19,177 nucleotides of DNA from JBIOJB01 sp044450465 (GTDB taxonomy: Bacteria; Chloroflexota; Dormibacteria; Dormibacterales; Dormibacteraceae), in NCBI GenBank assembly GCA_044450465.1, contig JBIOJB010000060.1, positions 1-19,177 on the forward strand. The letters run 5' to 3'. Within the stretch, counting starts at the first letter, position 1. Every line of letters begins with the position of its first letter. A model generated the notes under the pieces. That model made no database searches, was not told where the DNA came from, and saw only the letters and a program-made list of their open reading frames with translations. A program made the position numbers and the translations under genes. Of the stretch, positions 16,141 to 19,177 are shown piece after piece.

Positions 16141-17658
16141 CTACTTGAGCTGAAATTCCGGTGAGGCCAGGGTGATGAACCAGCGAGCGCGATCGTCGGC
16201 GGCCTGGCCCAAAAGGTGCGCGGTCTGGGGACCGAGCACGCCGTCGAGGTGGGTTTGAAAGGCGTTCGAAGCCGGCGGGAGAGCCTGCTTCTGCCGGCCT
16301 ACCGCATTGGTGACGAAATTCACGCGGGCGACCGCTGTGCTCGACGAAACCCAGGACGAGTTGTAGGGCCAGCCACTCACGTCAGGTGGGTCGAAGAGGC
16401 TCTGGCCCATCCCCGCACCTGAGGCCGCCACTACCTTCGAGAGCCCACTGGCCCCAAGCGCGCGTGCCGCATGGACCATGAACTCTGTAGGCGACTTGAC
16501 CAGGGTGCGGTAGTTCTCAGCGGCAGCGAACTCGGGGCTCATGAGTACCGCGCGCATGAGCGTTTTCATGTCGTATTTGCTGCGCCGAAAGGCCTCGCCA
16601 ATTGAGTTGACATAGCCGGCGTTCGGGCTGGCCGTCACGAAATGCTGTGCCACCTTGCTCGCGATAAAAAGGGCTGTGGCGCTCTGCGCCAGGATCCGGT
16701 CGATCACGCCCTGTGTATCGAGGCTCCCGGTCTGGCCGAGGTAGGTGACGCTCCCGCGGAAGGCTCGCCGTGGGTTGAACACACCCGTCTTCGGTGTCGA
16801 GTAGACCGGCAGGCGCTGCGTGACCTTGTTCGCCTGGTCGACGGCGACGCTTGCGAGCGAGTCGGGCGGCGGCAGCTGCCACCCCGCAAGCGCCTTCGCG
16901 CTCTGGCGCACATCGTCCTCGGTGTAGTTGCCCGGTCCCATCGTGAAAAGCTCCATGAGCTCGCGCGAGTAGTTCTCGTTGGGGTTCTGGCCGGTCGAGG
17001 TCGCAAGGTCGAGGTAGCGGAGCATCGCCGGGTCGATGGTCACCTGCACCAGCATCGAGCGCAGGTCGGACATCGCCACCCGGCGCCAGGTCAGGTTCTG
17101 CCAGTACATGAAAGTGTTGTCCGCGGCCTTGCGGTAGTCGCTGGTGAAGTGGCCGTGCCAGAAAAGGGTCATGCGCTCGGCAAACGGCGTCGTCGTGCTC
17201 AGCATGTGGTCGATCCACCACTGCTGCAGTTCGGGAAAGGCGAACCGGCCCCCAGGAGTGTTTGCCGCCGCGAGCGCCGGTGGCTCAGCCGGGGGTGTCT
17301 CGATGAGCCGGTCGACGGTGCGCTGGAAGCCCTCCGACAGGGCTGACTCCAGCTGAGCTGGCGTGTAGCCAAAAGTCGTCCGGCGCAGCAGCTGCATCAC
17401 CCGTGCCGACTCGGAGCCGAGCGGCGATGCCCAATCGAGGCCGGTGGGTGCGCGCCGGCCGCCCACGCTCTGCATCGAGCCACCGACCAGCCGGACCACC
17501 CCCACTCCCACCCCGGCGACGACCGCGGCGGCGAGCGCCTGGCGGCGCGTAAGGCCGCGGCGCGTCCTTGGCCCGGCCGAGTCAACGAGCTCCTCCGTTT
17601 CGCTCACAGGACCCACGCTCACGCGCTCAATTGAAGGGCGGCCCGGACCACATGGCAT
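16141..17658 (-). CDS. DUF1800 family protein, probable Tat export
   Basis: 505 residues from ATG 17658. Near the N-terminus, RTRRGLTRRQALAAAVVAGVG resembles a twin-arginine signal preceded by a longer than usual leader. DUF1800 hallmarks are visible: LLRRTTFGYTPAQLE, MTLFWHGHFTS, NENYSRELMELFTMGPGNYTEDDVRQSAKALAGW and DPPDVSGWPYNSSWV. The function of the family is unknown. The start is uncertain: ATG 17658 has no ribosome-binding site, and GTG 17622, 17616 and 17607 would give a shorter leader closer to the signal. First gene of the five-gene operon, divergent from the acyltransferase at 17728. Confidence 0.9.
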   Translation of the reverse strand: MPCGPGRPSIERVSVGPVSETEELVDSAGPRTRRGLTRRQALAAAVVAGVGVGVVRLVGGSMQSVGGRRAPTGLDWASPLGSESARVMQLLRRTTFGYTPAQLESALSEGFQRTVDRLIETPPAEPPALAAANTPGGRFAFPELQQWWIDHMLSTTTPFAERMTLFWHGHFTSDYRKAADNTFMYWQNLTWRRVAMSDLRSMLVQVTIDPAMLRYLDLATSTGQNPNENYSRELMELFTMGPGNYTEDDVRQSAKALAGWQLPPPDSLASVAVDQANKVTQRLPVYSTPKTGVFNPRRAFRGSVTYLGQTGSLDTQGVIDRILAQSATALFIASKVAQHFVTASPNAGYVNSIGEAFRRSKYDMKTLMRAVLMSPEFAAAENYRTLVKSPTEFMVHAARALGASGLSKVVAASGAGMGQSLFDPPDVSGWPYNSSWVSSSTAVARVNFVTNAVGRQKQALPPASNAFQTHLDGVLGPQTAHLLGQAADDRARWFITLASPEFQLK

Positions 17659-17713
17659 TACGCCGATGTGAAGAATTCGTAATGGCCGCACCGGGAGCTC
17701 GGTGCAAGACGGG

Positions 17714-17719
17714 TAGGAT
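17714..17719 (+). promoter_or_regulatory. -10 element of a probable leaderless promoter
   Basis: TAGGAT ends eight bases before ATG 17728, placing the transcription start at or beside the A of the ATG. No Shine-Dalgarno is present before this ATG. The -35 is not recognisable. Confidence 0.45.
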
Positions 17720-17727
17720 CACGATCG

Positions 17728-19146
17728 ATGGCTCTGGTCCCGATGTCGGCGGTCGACGCGGCATGGTTGGGGATGGAAGACCCGACCAACCTGATGATGG
17801 TCACGGGCGTCCTGACCCTCGACGGGAAGGTGGACCTCAAGCGTCTGCGGGTCATCCTGGAGCGCCGGCTGGCCCCCTTCGGACGGTTCCAGCAGCGGGT
17901 CGTGCGGCCCCGCTCCCGCGGGGGCCTTCTCCACTGGAAGGACGATGCGGACTTCGACATCGCCAACCACGTGAGCCACGTCGCCCTGCCCGAGCCCGGG
18001 TCGGACGGCGTGCTGCGAGACCTCGTCAGCGAGTTGATGGCCACGCCGCTCGACTTCAGCAAACCGCTGTGGCATGTCCACGCGATCGACGGGTATGGCG
18101 CCAGATCGGTCGTTCTGGTGCGCATCCACCATTGCGTGGCCGACGGCATTGCGCTGGTCAGGGTGATGCTCTCCCTGATGGACCCCTCAGCCACCACCGG
18201 ACCGCCTCGGACCCACCACGAGGCACCAGCGGAGCCGGGCGCCGCCTTGGACTGGTTGCCCGCAGCCGTTCGCCGAGGCGTTGCTCTCGGCCAGGACCTG
18301 GTCAGCGACCCCGAAAAGCTCGGCAGCCTGGCGCGGCTGGGAGCGCATGGAGCCTATCGCCTCGGCCGGCTCGTGATGCTGCCACCAGATCCCCACACCG
18401 TTTTCAAAGGACCGCTCGGCCGGCGCAAACGGGCGGCCTGGTCTGAGCCTGTCCCCCTCGAGGATTTCAAAGAGATCGGCAAGGCGTTCGGAGCCACCGT
18501 CAACGACGTGCTGGTCGCAGCCGCCGCCGGCGCGCTGCGCCGCTACATGGAAGGGCGGGGCCAGCCTACACGCGGGTTGGCGATCCGGGCCTCCGTTCCC
18601 GTCAACCTCCGCCCGGTGGAGCAGGCGCACAAGCTCGGAAACGCGTTCGGCCTCGTCTTCATCTCGCTTCCGGTTGGGGTGGTCGACCCGGTGAAGCGCC
18701 TCCGCGCGATCAAGAAAGAGATCGACGGCTTGAAGCGCTCGCCCGAGTCGGTGGTGACCTACGGGGTGCTCGGTCTTATGGGTGTGGCCCCGGTCGAGAT
18801 CGAACGCCTGGGCCTTCGCTTCTTCGGGGCCAAGGCGACCGCAGTGCTGACCAACGTCCCGGGGCCGCGCGAAGCCCTCTACCTGGCTGGACGCAAGGTC
18901 GAGCGAATCATGTTCTGGGTGCCGCAGTCGGGTCATCTCGGCCTCGGCATCAGCATCCTCAGCTACGCGGGCGGCGTGATGCTCGGCGTCGCCACCGACG
19001 AGGGGCTGGTGCCGGATCCCGAGCGAATCGTCGAGGCCTTTGAAACCGAGTTCGAAGCCCTGAGGGTGGCCGCTCGGCAGCGCAAGCTGCCCCGGAGGCG
19101 AGCCAAAGCGCCAGGGCTTCGGAAGGCCAAAGACACGAACGTTTAG
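17728..19146 (+). CDS. Wax ester synthase / diacylglycerol acyltransferase (WS/DGAT)
   Basis: 472 residues. Transfers acyl groups from acyl-CoA to a fatty alcohol or diacylglycerol, forming wax esters or triacylglycerol storage lipid, usually at the membrane or lipid body. The catalytic HHxxxDG motif is HHCVADG (134-140). Other family blocks are SAVDAAWLGMEDPTNLMMV at the N-terminus, PLWHVHAID, ATVNDVLVAAAAGALRRY, ASVPVNLRP, LTNVPGP and GLGISILSYAGGV. Length is typical of actinobacterial-type members. ATG 17728 is supported by a TAGGAT box at leaderless spacing. It ends in a lysine/arginine-rich tail. The last 31 bases of the window after the stop are AT-rich, with a small TTAC-TTG-GTAA repeat, and hold no gene. 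Confidence 0.94.
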   Translation: MALVPMSAVDAAWLGMEDPTNLMMVTGVLTLDGKVDLKRLRVILERRLAPFGRFQQRVVRPRSRGGLLHWKDDADFDIANHVSHVALPEPGSDGVLRDLVSELMATPLDFSKPLWHVHAIDGYGARSVVLVRIHHCVADGIALVRVMLSLMDPSATTGPPRTHHEAPAEPGAALDWLPAAVRRGVALGQDLVSDPEKLGSLARLGAHGAYRLGRLVMLPPDPHTVFKGPLGRRKRAAWSEPVPLEDFKEIGKAFGATVNDVLVAAAAGALRRYMEGRGQPTRGLAIRASVPVNLRPVEQAHKLGNAFGLVFISLPVGVVDPVKRLRAIKKEIDGLKRSPESVVTYGVLGLMGVAPVEIERLGLRFFGAKATAVLTNVPGPREALYLAGRKVERIMFWVPQSGHLGLGISILSYAGGVMLGVATDEGLVPDPERIVEAFETEFEALRVAARQRKLPRRRAKAPGLRKAKDTNV

Positions 19147-19177
19147 AACTATCTGTTACTTGGTAATCTTGTAATAC

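Noticed and set aside
14913..16148. 411-codon plus-strand open frame
   Set aside because: It is antisense to the DUF1501 gene, with low-complexity Arg/Val/Glu composition and no recognisable domain.

Overview
The window is about 19 kb of high G+C, gene-dense bacterial chromosome with no visible mobile element, integrase or CRISPR array. It looks like a free-living, probably soil-type bacterium: Hanks-type kinase, wax-ester/diacylglycerol acyltransferase, acyl-CoA synthetase, Tat-exported DUF1501/DUF1800 pair, many GTG/TTG starts, and apparently leaderless genes. This fits Actinomycetota or a neighbouring lineage such as Dormibacterota or Chloroflexota. The taxon is my inference and no rRNA is present to settle it.

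Layout. (1) 1-2670, minus: threonine branch operon hom-thrC-thrB. thrB runs off the left edge and opens with GTG. (2) 2691-3641, plus: ornithine cyclodeaminase/mu-crystallin family enzyme, divergent from hom with a 20-bp gap. (3) 3642-3863: a 222-bp intergenic stretch holding six consecutive hairpins. (4) 3864-4704, minus: ECF sigma factor and a tiny single-pass membrane protein that may be its anti-sigma partner. (5) 4808-5493: tRNA-Leu(GAG) and tRNA-Arg(UCG), both minus, on either side of a plus-strand four-helix membrane protein. (6) 5546-6277, minus: PHP-domain phosphoesterase, divergent from a plus-strand acyl-CoA synthetase (6340-7974). (7) 8249-11044, plus: a 931-residue protein joining a Ser/Thr kinase, a Cys/His zinc-binding-like module, an unrecognised middle region, a winged-helix-like region and an AAA+ ATPase. 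This is the most unusual gene here. (8) 11126-11211: tRNA-Leu(CAG). (9) 11351-13293, plus: a single-pass membrane protein overlapping by GTGA with a PrsW-type intramembrane metalloprotease. (10) 13259-17658, minus: a compact five-gene operon reading DUF1800, DUF1501, a 76-residue secreted or anchored peptide, ApbE flavin transferase and a ferric-reductase-like membrane protein. (11) 17728-19146, plus: WS/DGAT acyltransferase, apparently leaderless.

How the parts relate. Threonine biosynthesis is a plain housekeeping unit. The acyl-CoA synthetase and the WS/DGAT could act in one lipid-storage route (acyl-CoA to wax ester or triacylglycerol), although they are 10 kb apart. The ApbE/ferric-reductase/DUF1501/DUF1800 operon looks like an envelope module with a redox component. 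The sigma/membrane-peptide pair and the PrsW pair are candidate envelope-signalling units, and the kinase-AAA+ fusion is a candidate phospho-regulated remodelling machine. These functional links are inference.
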